The notes under the pieces were generated by a model. The model was not told the DNA's origin, ran no database searches, and worked only from the letters and a program-made list of their open reading frames with translations. Shown one piece after another: positions 37,460 through 50,100 of a DNA stretch of 64,000 bases. The stretch is from Trichopria drosophilae. Lineage: Eukaryota; Arthropoda; Insecta; Hymenoptera; Diapriidae. Made by a program: the position numbers and the translations under genes. The stretch's first letter is position 1. Every line of letters begins with the position of its first letter. The stretch is taken from NCBI GenBank assembly GCA_030407085.1, contig CM059587.1, positions 40,031,001 through 40,095,000 on the forward strand, written 5' to 3'.

Positions 37460-38420
37460 TATGAGGAAGCTGAATGATCGATGCTGATGGACTCGTCGGA
37501 GACCCGAGAAAAAATTCTTTCTCTTTCCACGGTAGAATATCGGCAAAAATGATGAACGGACGATTCGCTTCTTATTTTATCTCGCTGGCGTCAATTCAAT
37601 TTATTTTTGACCGGAATCTCCAAGATTCATTCAGACTGGCAGTTATTAAAAAGATCTGGCACTGTTTCTCATTTGGCGATAAGCTGTTAAATATCGATTC
37701 GTATCAATTTCATTCCCGCGACGTCAGACTGAAACGTAATTTGCTCACTTAGTGTATTATTAACAATTCGATGAAGCATTGGCGCCACGCAGCCCAGAAA
37801 TATCTTCATTCTTTCCCCCGCGAGAGCCCACTTTGGTCGATTTCGGCCAATGTGTCGTTTAAAGATTTAAAGAGAAAAAAGTGGCGCGCTTATTAGGAGG
37901 TTATTATCCATTCCACGAGATTTTGACATTCGTCTCTATAGAATGTAGATTGAATTTGAGCTCCGTAGCTTAGCGCTTGCGCCGTCGTCAAGGGTAACCA
38001 CGTCCCGGAAAGAACGAACGAGAAAGATGGCGAATGAGATAGACAGTGGGAAGTGAAACTGGAAAAAGAAGGAAACTGCTATAGAAAAAAAAGTGAAGGA
38101 GAGTAAGAAGGACAACACGATGGTAGCTTACTATGAGGAAAAGGAAAAGAAAAGCGCAAGCATGGAAAGGCAAGAAACTCACTAGCACGTAACGGAAAAA
38201 TATTTTCCCTCGTTCCGGAGGAACTTGACTAAGCGGTTCACGCGCCGCGACCGGAAGTTCCACTTCACTTACGTATGCGAGTCGTATTAATGCGTTTCCT
38301 GGGATATCGATCGGCGAATGAGACCCGAGAAACAGGTTTGGCGTCATGGATTTGCCCACCAAACAACGTGTTGACACTAAACAGAACCAACGTCACTTCC
38401 GCACCAGAACTTGAGGAATT
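37460..38420. promoter_or_regulatory. Balanced-composition island, possible conserved noncoding sequence
   Basis: About 1 kb without repeat signatures and with higher GC, including GCGCGCC and an ETS-like ACCGGAAGTTCC at about 38250-38261. It contains the minus-strand open frame listed separately. The basis for calling it regulatory is composition and lack of repeats only. Confidence 0.25.
37988..38377 (-). CDS. Longest open frame outside the LINE, doubtful
   Basis: 129 codons on the minus strand, ending at 37988. The first ATG in frame gives about 119 codons. The second half is a run of hydrophobic residues (FLFLFLIVSYHRVVLLTLLH) that comes from a pyrimidine-rich strand, so a membrane segment may be a compositional artefact. 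A donor-like TAC/GTAAGTG lies inside it at about 38271-38266. I do not recognise a family, see no acceptor or neighbouring exon, and consider chance the best explanation for now. Confidence 0.15.
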   Translation of the reverse strand: MSTRCLVGKSMTPNLFLGSHSPIDIPGNALIRLAYVSEVELPVAAREPLSQVPPERGKIFFRYVLVSFLPFHACAFLFLFLIVSYHRVVLLTLLHFFFYSSFLLFPVSLPTVYLIRHLSRSFFPGRGYP

Positions 38421-39789
38421 TACCTGCCACCAATTATCTCTCTAAAGTGCTTAACGTATGAGTGCTAAAAGGGGAGTTCTTTAGTTTAAAATTAAAATTA
38501 TATTTTCGCTAACTTCGATGTTTTGAGTAGCCTTTGGAGACAGTGTAACTTGAATAGTATTGTATTCTAACCTCACATTTCAAAAGAAGTCAGACTTGAA
38601 ATAGACCAACTATTTTGCAGACTTTCCATAGATCGAAAGAAGCATCCATCGGTACAAGAGTCCTTAAGCAGCATGCACTTTGCTGATTGTTAATGATTAC
38701 GAACGAAAAGTGCTAAATAAATGCAGAATTTCGCTTCAGAACTGCTATTCGATGGTTATTTTGAATGTCTAATCTCTAAGCATTAAACGTTTAATAAAAA
38801 AATAGACTAGTGAATCGGTTTATGAAAAACTTATCGCTCATCAGCAATGATTGAAACATGAAGTGCAAACCGTCATCTAGTAGCATTAACCTACACAATA
38901 ACTTACATAAATTTCAAGAATCTGCTAAACGAGGAAAACTTCTGCACTTTTATGGTTTAAAATTGAAAGGTTTCCCATACTTGCTGTAAATATAACTCGG
39001 TAATGAAACCAACACAATACTGTTAATTAATTCGATATATTATTTATCAGGTAGGTTCATCTAATCTCACTTTTTTCGTATTAAAAGTATTTGTAGGTAA
39101 AAGGTTCGATACTTTTATTTCTTACTTCAGAAATGAAATAAGTATTTTTTTTTGTCTTCAAGGACTTCTTAATGGCTGGCTTATCGCGGAAATGAAGTTC
39201 TCAGAAGTAATACCTCTCTAAAATGGCTTGAGTAGTGAAATAAGAGAAATATCTCGTTTTTTTTTAACTGATCCACTTTCATCGTGTTAATTCTAATTGC
39301 TTCAGGTACTTCTTCATATCATACGGTTATCTACTTCATTACAAAGTTTCGAATGAGTGATTGTCCAGAAAGTGTAGTAAAATGATAACCTATTATTGTC
39401 TCATGAAAATTGCTAAACACAATTAAGGTTATCAGTAGCCCTCGCTTTGGATGGATTTCAAAGACTGCTAAGATATTTACCTGCTGTCAGTCCTTAGGAG
39501 TCGTAGCTAAATTTTTCTTTCCATGCTGTTTTATTCTCTCGTTTCACATTTCGAAATAAATGTGTGAAACTGAACATTACATGTAAATTACATCTTGTAA
39601 AGAATGATTATCCAGCAATTTAAATATGAAATCATCCTGACCTTTTCAGCAGAGGAAATATAGAGGAGTTACATTTCTAGATATTGCAGAAACACGGAAA
39701 GTATCCACACCGAGCTTACTATTTTCAAAAAAGCTTCCTTACACCATTTCAGATGAATTCCTTTGAGCTTTATCAAGGCGGACCACAAA
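38421..39789. other. Noncoding DNA
   Basis: AT-rich, no gene or structured repeat seen. Confidence 0.5.
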
Positions 39790-40163
39790 AAAGTATAATC
39801 TAGAAACGACACCTTCCTCCGAGAAAATTCAACTTACTGCGGTAATTGAGCAATCGGTCGCCGTGAAGTACACCGAGAAATATACGGGCGGCGGTGCTGC
39901 TAGGTGGTTTCCCAGCAGATGCTTTTGCGGCGAAGGCCGGCTTGGGAACTAACGAGAATCTTGTGGTCGTACGTACCATGGATTTGCGCAAAGCTCTAAA
40001 TGAACGACCTCCAACTTTCCTCCGTGTCCGAGTTATGTTTACAAGACGGTGCATTATTTTCTGTAGATTTCCTCTAGTTTTTTCCAGAATAATCCTCAAT
40101 CGTGTCTGGTTTGCTCGGTGCTACCAGTTTGGACCATCGCAGGAGAAACTTATCTTTCTATAA
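39790..40163 (-). promoter_or_regulatory. Balanced-composition island with a possible small exon
   Basis: GC-richer and unique by eye. Overlapping frames are open on both strands (plus 39894-40163, minus 39800-40099), which argues for composition rather than coding. On the minus strand a segment 39948-39838 (111 nt) would be bounded by TTCTCGTTAG and a GTAAGT donor and would be open in the frame containing FAAKASAGKPPSS. It is listed as an island because coding cannot be supported. Confidence 0.2.
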
Positions 40164-41009
40164 AATTCCACCCCCGTGGCCTAAAACCACCATAAACTTG
40201 CAACAGTGAGTTTGCTTCATTGGGAGTTACCTTGGTAATATGCACAATGAATTAAACTTTCTACTCCACACTAAATTATACAGAAAAATCGTGAAGTATA
40301 CTCATTGCTTTGTGTGCAGCACGAAACGAGAGTTATCAGCCTGCAGCGTTTATTCTGAACCATCCTATACTTGCAGACCGCACGAAACGAGTGTACCTGG
40401 TAAAAACAACTAGTCCCCCGACGGCGACGTCGACGGAATTTGATTCTCCAACTCCCTACGCTAACAGTTTTAAAGCATTCACGGTGTTTTGCTATTCTCG
40501 ATTCGGAAAATTCGATTGTTGGAATGTAGCTGATATAAGCACCTTAATTCAATCGTATTACTTCTCCCGTTAAAATACGAAGGATTCTTTTGAATGAAAA
40601 GAAACGGACGTTCACCGATCGTAAAGAAAAAAATTAGTTCTTGTCACACCACTGAGAACTTATGGATAAAAAAGTTGTCATTCTTCATTTCTAGAGAACT
40701 CTGATTCACCCGTGTCATTCTTAAATTCATCACATTAACACAGAAAAATGACGCGTAGAAGTTTTCAAAAATCCGTGTAAATAACATGAAATATAAATTC
40801 ATTTACATCCATTTACAGTGTCCATACCTCTTTTTTCGTTAGTTGTCATGGCTTGCTTTAATGTATCTAGATGACATCCACCGTCACTTTTTTAAATGCA
40901 CTTTTTTGTGTGTTTCTATTAAATTTATTTAAGGTATGTACTGACATGCAATTAACGACTACAACTACACTTGGCCTACATCAGTCATGAACTTCTAGGT
41001 TGTAGTTCC
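40164..41009. other. Noncoding DNA
   Basis: An 87-codon plus frame at 40310 begins near an acceptor-like TTTGTGTGCAG (40309-40319), but two frames are open over the same bases and no domain is recognised, so it is not called. Confidence 0.4.
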
Positions 41010-41362
41010 TGAATGAGGGCCTGACCCGGAAGTATTAAGGCCCATCTTATGAGACGCGCATGACTGCTACCTGATCAGGTTCCAATAAGTCAATACTCAG
41101 TCAAACTTTGTCAGGCCCTCCTGATTACAGCCTGGTAAGTCCTGATCCGGAAGTAGTACAGCACACTATCAGGCTGCTGATTTCTGCCTGTTCAGGGCCT
41201 GATCTCGCAGTAATAAGGCATTTCATACCAGGCGCGCCTGATTGCCGCCTGAAAAAGGCCTGATACGGAAATGATAAGGCACACTATATAAGTCGCGCCT
41301 GATTGCTGCCTGGTTATACCTTGATCAGTTTTCGGGCAGCCTAGATAGATTTGTGCTCGGTG
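41010..41362. repeat. 61-bp tandem repeat, CCTGATCAGG family, one element end
   Basis: The CTGATT anchor (ATGACT in the first copy) falls at 41060, 41121, 41177, 41238 and 41299, spacings 61, 56, 61 and 61. Units share GCGCCTGATTGC, GCCTG, AGGCCTGATCCGGAAGTA, ATAAGGC and ACACTAT. The array closes with CAGCCTAGATAGATTTGTGC then TCGGTG, which resembles the terminal inverted repeat of the element at 56.8 kb. No corresponding left end was found. Confidence 0.85.
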
Positions 41363-44300
41363 CAAAATTTTTCGTATGGAGAAATCCACGGGAAATGGTC
41401 GAGCATACGAAATTACGAAATTTCTAAAGAATTTTATGATATATATTTTATCAAAAATATTTTTTCATCAGATTTATATTTAATGAAATGTTTTCTTTTT
41501 AGAAAATACCTGAAAATCTATAGTTATATTTTAACCCCTACAATTCTACTACTAATAAACTGTAATAATACTAGGTGAAAGCCTATCCCGCTTTCTGTAA
41601 TTTTCAACTATTTTATATTTAAAGAGTTCTAATTAATATTACTTTTATAGTTGCAATATATTCCGAATTACGTATAATATAAAATCATCATAAATTCCAG
41701 TCTTCTGCACGAATACATTTACAGAGACTAATTTTGGTAATAGATTGTAATTTACTTTGACAATGGTACTAATTACTTGACTCTGCGCCATATATTCATT
41801 GAATAATTTTACATTTCAAATGGTAAGCTATAATTAAATATTGTTGATATTATTGTCAACACATATATTATACTTTGAGTATTTTCTGAAATGGAAATTA
41901 ATATTTTTATTAAAGCTAACTTTGCGAATGTAAAATAAATTGAATTCCAAATTAATATTTTACAATTTTGTAATAATCGGACAGATTCAATTAATACGTT
42001 TAAAAATAGGTCAGAGAATTTATGATAGAGGAAAAAAATAAAATTCCGTAAAGTATGCATGGTATGCATTGTATACAAATTGCCCGTTTTTGTAGTAAAA
42101 GTATCCCTCGATTTGGCATGAAAGCGTTCAAGAAATCAAGAGTCTTGTATGGGAAATCAAGGTTTTCAATCAAACTTTTCTTCTACTGTTACTTCACAAA
42201 CAATTTGTGAAATATTCAATTACTGAAATATCCGAATTTGATGTCATTCAATCAGGTCATAAGAAAAAACGAAATACATCCTGGCACAGGCAATAAAAAG
42301 AAGCTTTTGGTAATATTTGACAACCTAATGGTACTTCGAAATGAATTTGGTTGAATCTTCAATATTTTCAGGTGAAAAACGCGAAATATAAATTTTTATG
42401 TAATATTTGCACGAATGAAATCGAGGAAAGTTATGCATGACGTGATATGTTTTCTGAAAAGCTCTCCAATAATTCTACACACGCGAGCGGTATGTAAGTC
42501 ACTCATAAAAATGTTTCGGATTAAAATTGCGGTTTTACGGCATAATTTTCACTCCGAAACACGGGAAAGTGTTTTCTATCTTTTTTTAGACTTTGTAACC
42601 ATATTTTAGACATCGTTTGACACGCGTTTCAATATCCGTGCATCATAACGAAACTCAAATTAAAATATGATGTGCTTTATGGGTTTGGAATTAAATTAAG
42701 TACTGCAATAAAAAGATCACCATTCATGTTAGTACTTATTGGAACTGACACAAGTAAATGATTTACGCGAATTAAGAAACTTTTGTTATTTAATTTAGAA
42801 AGGTTAATTGAATAAGTTCTTTTTAATCAATCTTAGTTGCAAGTGTATAGGGCTCCTAAATGTAATGTAGTACTTTTCTTACTAAGGGCGCAAAATGATA
42901 GTTCGCTACCTGCGGATGGGGGCTGCGCCCGAAGGCTGACGGAAACATATCTCCCACGAAGGTAACAAAGAGTAGTTAAGAAGTTTGCCTACAATATCAA
43001 TCCACTAATACTCCGATTTCATTTATTGCAAAATTCTGTAAATAAACGAATAGCATAAATGTCCAGCTAGGATCAGATTTTCAAAATGTTCATTCGATAT
43101 AGGGGATGAATTTTTTACAATTTATTGGATTAACTTGAAACTCGTTACTCTTGAGTTTCTATATACAAGATACAATTTATTTGTACTTTAGAAATATTCT
43201 GTAGTTATGTAGCGTCAATGCAGATTCTTGAGATGAAATCGACATTGTTTATCGATAAGTAATGATTACTGCAGATAATGAAGATTTTGAGAAAGTCATA
43301 CTAATTTTATTTTAAATATTTCAAATGTTGTATTTTAAACAATGATTTTGTAAACTTGGGTTTTCGATAGTATTTGACAACTGAATGTTACCCACGCAGA
43401 ATTAAATTTTAATTAGAAATATTTTAGTTAAACTAACTTCGGATTTTGACATGCGACGTATAAAAGCAAAATATGAAAAAAATTCTCTCCATTATCGTTT
43501 ATTAATATGATTTTCATTCAACATGTTGTTCAAAAATCTATACAAATTGAATGCAATATCTATTACTAGAGATATATTTCATAAGGATAAAAAAAACATT
43601 TTCATCGACTAAAACAAAAATAATATAATGAATAAACTGAATCGAATAAATATAGAATAATGCATGAATATTTTCAAATGAGATGTAGTTTTTCTAAAGA
43701 GAAACAATATTGCACAAATACTAATTATTTTATAGCATGTGTATAATTGTGTTATGTAGGACAAAAAACGAATGAGTTATTTTTTTGCAATGGTGTCTAC
43801 GGGTTAGCTATATTTTAATCAGTTGCTAATAACAACATCAGAGATGTCGACAAATTTTATTAGTTCAGCTTCGGCCAAGTTTACATCCGAGAATTTAATG
43901 ATTTGAGAACTTCAAACATAAAAATACAACTTACGTAAATGGATTATTAATACCTAAATTTCGTACTGTATATATAAATATCTCTTGAAAGAAATGCTTT
44001 TAAATGAAATGTTTACATCATTAAACGGTTGAAGTAAAGCAGCGCGCTTTTATGCACCAGTATCATAAAAAATGTCGAATGTTTTTGGGTTTGGGTTTTT
44101 ATTCATTGTCATTTGTGTAACGAGGAGCTGGTTGGAAACGAGTAATCTTATAAAATCGTGAAAATATTGCTCAGGTTCAACAAATGCTCTCAAGTTCTTC
44201 CGAGATATTTATAAGGAGTCTGAAACTATTGCAAGGCCGTGAGAAGTTGGAAGATTCATATAATAAGCTTTGTGAATAAATAGAATTCAAGCTATTGAAG

Positions 44301-46967
44301 AATATCAACGACAATATCCTATAATGTATTCTCTACAGATTGAAATTAAATTTTAACGAGTTTCAAAAGTATTTCAACAAGACGTATATGAAACCATTTC
44401 AAAATACCCATTACCATCAACATGTTAGCATTCAAGATTAAAGAGGAAATACTTCCTATCTTTTAACCCGATTCATGAATTTAAACTATTTACAACGGCC
44501 GTAGAAAGTCTAGTTTCCATCTGGCTTTCGAAATCTCGCATTCATCAAATGCATCGCGACAATTCAAAGAGCATCAAAACTGCACAGAAAACAGAACATC
44601 GCAGAAAGTCGTAAGAAGTTATAACGAGTTTACGGCAAGAAAATTCGTAACAATGCTGAATTGAAATCTGCAAATAGATTAACCGGATCATTAATGATGA
44701 ATTTCTAACAATTCTGTTTAGCGGTTGGATTATATCCTCAAAACTCCAAGTACTTTAAAACTAAATATACCAACAATTACACGAAAATAAATCAAGTAAA
44801 CTTGAACATTCTTTCTTTTTGATATCGCCCATCGGTGGTATAGGTAGAAAAAGTCGTGAAAGTTCATTTTTTAATTTGAACGGCTTTCGAGTGTCTCTAG
44901 AAGATACTTAGATCGCAAAACTATGGTTTACTGTAGAGGAACAAAAATAATCAAAAATAAAATAAATTTATGATCTTCAAAGATCATTTTTCTGGCAATG
45001 TTACAAATCAGACATTTTCATGTCTATGCTGTTTGCGTTATTGTTGTTAAGAGTATTTTCTGTAACTCCATTGGTCTACAAAAATAATTTTCACATTTTT
45101 AAATGCTGCAAGTGTCGTATAATTACGTTGATAATTAGGGTCAATAACATCGCTCCATCTTAATGTTACTGTGTAAGGATATTAAATTCGAAACGAGTTT
45201 GGTGACATTATCAGAACCGCAAATACTTCGAAATTGTCCCTTCCTGCTAGTAGTTCCTAATAAATCAATTTCGTTTTGGTTTGCAACTTCACTCCTTGTT
45301 CGAGTACTATAATCAATACATCCGTTTCGTCTTCTCTCAATCATCAATCACTTGACTCCATCCAACAGAAAATAACAGAGGATTGTAGTTACGTTTTCAA
45401 TAATAGTGTTTTTCCGAACTAATTAATTTCTTTGTCTTAACTAGAAGAGTGCGAATTTTGTTGTGTTGCCGACCATGTAGCTTTTAGTAGGTCATTGTTT
45501 TGGTATAGAGTAGGTTGTCTGGTAGTTCAAACTCCCCTCGGGAGGGTTGACAAATCTAATAATTTTTTTTGTAATTTGTGATATCCCACTTATTGTTGAA
45601 ACTATTTTCGGCGTGTTCAATGCAAACAACCCAATTTCAACCGCCATTACTACCATCAACATCGCCACCATCGTTCTCAGATAAAATAGGTTAAAAAATC
45701 AATTAATCAGATTAAATCATTTTTACTCTTTTTCATTCCATTTTAGAACAAAAAATATTCTTGAAAGTAGCACGGAACTTTGCATCATTAAATTTCGATG
45801 GAAAACGAGGATTCCGTTTTGCTTTTGCGTCTATACTGGAAAATAATATCTCGAGTTGCCGGGGTGGAATCCGTACGACTTCTTCCACGATGAAATTGGA
45901 ACTTTTAAACTCCCGCGACATCTTTCTTCAGCGGTGTCCGAGTGAGCGTGAGATTTAATTTTGACCATCGAAAACTTTCTTCCAGCAACGTCGAAAAACT
46001 ACGAGGAAAACGCATTTCTTTGCACGCCATCGTCCATTGCCTTATTTTGTACGATTTTGAAACGGGAACGAGCCATAGTCGATTTATTAGCCACTCGAGT
46101 TTTTTAATAAAGAACCCTTGAGTTTCCTTTGCCAGGTTTCCTCGAATAATCGATCTATATCAAAGATGCAAATGCCATCATAAAATATGTACATATTTTA
46201 CCCTCAATTACACATAGAAATTCTCAACTTTTCCAATTCTAAAAAACTACTTGAAGCTTAAGATTCTTCTAATATTCTGGACACATAAATACCTAATTAC
46301 CATCCAACTCTTAAAGGCGATTAAAACTGATTTACTTTCAAAAAATGATTTTAATTATTTATCACGATTTCCAGTTTTATTCAAAATTCATATCTACGAA
46401 TTTTGAGTCACATTCTGAAACATGTAAAAACGTATAATTAAATGTACAGCGTCCATCATGGGTCGTGCATCTAGAAATGCATATCTTACGTTATTTCAGA
46501 AGATGTCTGGAGATGAAAAGAGTGAATAAATATAATTATGCAGAACGAGGTCCTGTACAGCAGTTCGAAGCATACCGTGAATATACATCTACATAACGTT
46601 CGTTATCTAGCGAATACTATGCCTTGGTCTCAAATATAGGTATATAGATTTCGTCCCGTGGGTGCGATTAAATTAGTAAACAAGCTGAGCTATTTTAAGG
46701 ATCAATTTAATAAACGTGTGAAATATACCAGTTAGCCAAAAGTATGAAAACGGTGCAGTAATTTTAAGGTTTCCGAAATTTCAAGATTTGCCTCAATCAC
46801 GACCTTCGTATCAACTTCACGTTGACTTTTTCAAATGCAGAACATATTTCCAAAACTTGGCAAATACAAAATTTGACAAAAATAATTTTTTTGCATCGGA
46901 TTAATCTTCAAGTTACTTAATCTTCTGAAATATTAAGGTAAAAAATGTGTTTTCTTCCCAAAACATG
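41363..46967. other. AT-rich noncoding DNA
   Basis: No gene. 45720-46100 is a less AT-rich, repeat-free patch with frames open on both strands (45733-45921 and 45761-45958), not credible as coding. 43385-43440 resembles one end of the MITE at 46968. A short ATGATCT-TCAA-AGATCAT hairpin lies at about 44970-44987. Confidence 0.5.
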
Positions 46968-47174
46968 CACTAAGAAAAATATTTAGTAAAATTAACTAGA
47001 CGATGAGTTATCCAGTGGGGACGAATTATTTTGCACTTTTTCTAGCTCTATAGAGTTGAGATAATTAAACTAAAATTAGTTTAACTAAATTTACAATTGT
47101 GAAAATGACACAAGATTTAATTTCTACTAGATAAATTTCAATTTGGTTAAATTTACTAAATATTCTTTTCAGTG
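46968..47174. mobile_element. AT-rich MITE, 207 bp
   Basis: Left CACTAAGAAAAATATTTAGT matches the reverse complement of the right end CACTGAAAAGAATATTTAGT, continuing through AAAATTAAC versus AAATTTAAC, so arms are about 30 bp with four or five mismatches. No coding capacity. Confidence 0.7.
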
Positions 47175-50100
47175 AATCGGTCTATGATATTATTCTGACC
47201 AAAAAATGCCAAGTCCATTATTTTAATCCAAATTCCTAAGTTAACATTGTATTATATAATGCACAATATATTAATCTAAAATAATTTGTATGTAATACTA
47301 TGTTATTTAATATTTTCTATTGTCTACTCTGTCAAAATCTTGCAGAAAATGTGAAGATGTACGATTTTTTATATCTGAATTGGATTGAAAAGTTACCATT
47401 TTACAAACTTGCAAAAAAATATATAGAACAATGGTCATCATTTTTTAAATGCTGTTAATATTATTATCATATTTTTTAAACGGTAATTTTAAACTCTCTG
47501 ATAACTTCCAATGAACAAATAAATGCTAAAATCGCAAATTGGAAAACGTAAACTATTTCTTGTTGTCTATAAAACATCTTGTTTTACCCTAAAATCCATG
47601 AAAAATGACGTTAAAGCATGTGATCTGTTGAAGTTTTAAAAAAGTTTTTCACAAAAATTTCAATTAGATAATTGCAAACGCCTTTCTTTCACAAAAAATA
47701 ACCTTTCAGTCTACCAGCTTCCGTTATATTCTCCAAATGATTCCTAAGTAAGAAAATTATATAAAAATTCTTATTAAAGGTGAATAATTTGAAAATTTAA
47801 AAATACAGAGCCAGTTTCAACGCTCTATACCCAATGCTATATAGAAAATGTTTCATAATTTTTACATTTTATTTACACTAATGACTAATTTTTATTATTT
47901 CCAAAAAAAAATCTTTATCTGCAATAAAATTTTCTAATTTGGTGTATAGTAAATAACAGTCTTGAAAATGACTAAGGTCACTAAAGCAACATTTTAGTTT
48001 CTTTATAAACAATTTGAATATTTTTTCTCTTGATTTCTGAATGAACTAAAAGCTGAGTCCCCAATGCTGTAAAAAAATCTCTTACTCAGACAACGATGTC
48101 ACAATACTGAACATTTGCACTGAATAAGTATCGGAAAGTTATTTTGTAATAATATTGGCTTCATACAAAAGTATCCTTCAACTAACAAAAATTTTTGAAT
48201 AATTATTTCTGATGTAACAAAATAGTTCAATAGCGTTCCCGATTGTATGCGAATATTTTTGAGGTATGGTTTGAACAAACTTTCGCTAATAATCACCTTG
48301 AAAGCAGACTTCATTCATCTTTTAAGAAATTTCCTTTTCAGGTAGCCTTTAACGCGCATAAGAAGTCTTGTAAATACGAGACGCGGACGTAATTCGAAAA
48401 GTTTGAAATACTTATGGCACTTTATTCAATATGGAAAGCTGACGAAAGTTAAACTTTCTTTATGCGAGAGTATTACGCTTTAATAAATAATTACAAATCG
48501 ATTCTAATGAAATTTGTAAAATACTGCTAGTAGAGGACATAAATATAATATGAACGTTGTAAAACCTACATTTACGTAGATAATTACGTGGGATGAATCT
48601 AAATCCTTCGATGAGGATTTTAATATCTAATGTTACGCTTAATCGGACAAATGCTGCTATGAACTTTATATCGATAATCTTCTTTGCAAAAAACTTTCAT
48701 CTGATCAAAAAACTATTTTCTGGTTTCAGAGCGATAAATTCTCATTATTTGCATCACATAGGAAATACGTCTAAGTAATTCGATACTTGGAGAAAACAAA
48801 TCTATTAAATGGAGTTTTGAGGAATGACCAACAATACTATCTGCATTATTGGTTGGGGCAAAGCCAACAGATGTATCTGTTACTCGCTTCTGTTTGAATG
48901 TTAAAGAGTTCATACCAATTAGTGCGAAATATAGTTTTTACAAACAAAAATTATTTTCGACTACTTTTTTTATTTCGTCAACTCCAACAATATAACACCC
49001 CTGGACTGAAAATAATTTCTTACGGCAAAATTTCAAACAAAATATGACCCAACCGTCCTGAATTCTGGCATTTTCGTTTAATAACTTCCCTTCGTATAAA
49101 TTAATTGAACTAAATTACGGAAGCGTAACTGTATGACTTGTTATCATTGTAATATAATTATATGTTTCAATATTTTGTAAAATTACATACCATCACAAAA
49201 TGTAAAATTTATTGAATAATTTGAAATCCACAATGAGAAATATGACAGGTAACATCCGTACGCATACGAGATATCGAAGTAATAATATTAAGGGGATTGC
49301 AATTCGACACGGCAATTACGTCGGTCTTTGAACTTCGTTACTTCTCAAATTAAGTACTATATATCGAATTGAAAGAGTTTTATCTATTATTTTTAAAGAA
49401 ATATTAAAATTCACAATTTTTATTAATATTACTATTAACCACGAAATGTGCAAAAATACCTTAAAATAACATAGAGATAAATCCAACTGCTTTTACAGTG
49501 AATTTGTAATTATTATATTGGAATTATGCTAATACGATGTAATTCAATGTATTTTTCCGCAAGGAATATTCTCTGAATAATAATTTATTACTAATATTGA
49601 AATGCAATGTTATAATTAAATATCACTCTCTATGATTAATGAAAATTTTCGAAAAAGAAAATTATTACACATTAATTCAACTCTTCTCTGAAACAAATTT
49701 GCCTGTTTGACGTGAAAATTAAAATTATATAACAATATAGCCATTTCACAAATAGGAAAGTTATGATTAATTTAAGTTAGAGGGAGAATTTGACAAATTT
49801 TCCATCAATTTAAGTTGAGAAAGTATGGTTCGCTAAAACTCATGCTTTTTAAGTTTTCATTTTGTTGAAAGTAAACTTAATTATAGAGTTTGTTCGAATT
49901 TGGTAACGGTCGAAATTTCAACAAACACTTTTGCAAATGATCGATTTTCAAGTTGAAATTACACGTTCAAAATTCATTAGAACAGTTTCGATTGCTTGAT
50001 TTTTTTATGTGTTATCGTGGTCTATTAAAACTTCTTTGTCCTTCCCTGGTTTACTTATATTAAGATTAATTTTCAGATTCTGGTGCTTCGACATGATTGG

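Noticed and set aside
37955..37985. tRNA A-box-like phrase GTAGCTTAGCGCTTGCGCC
   Set aside because: No B box follows within tRNA distance.
40310..40573. 87-codon frame after an acceptor-like TTTGTGTGCAG
   Set aside because: Two frames are open across it, the candidate donor is weak (CTG/GTAAAA) and the sequence contains an internal CACGAAACGAG repeat.
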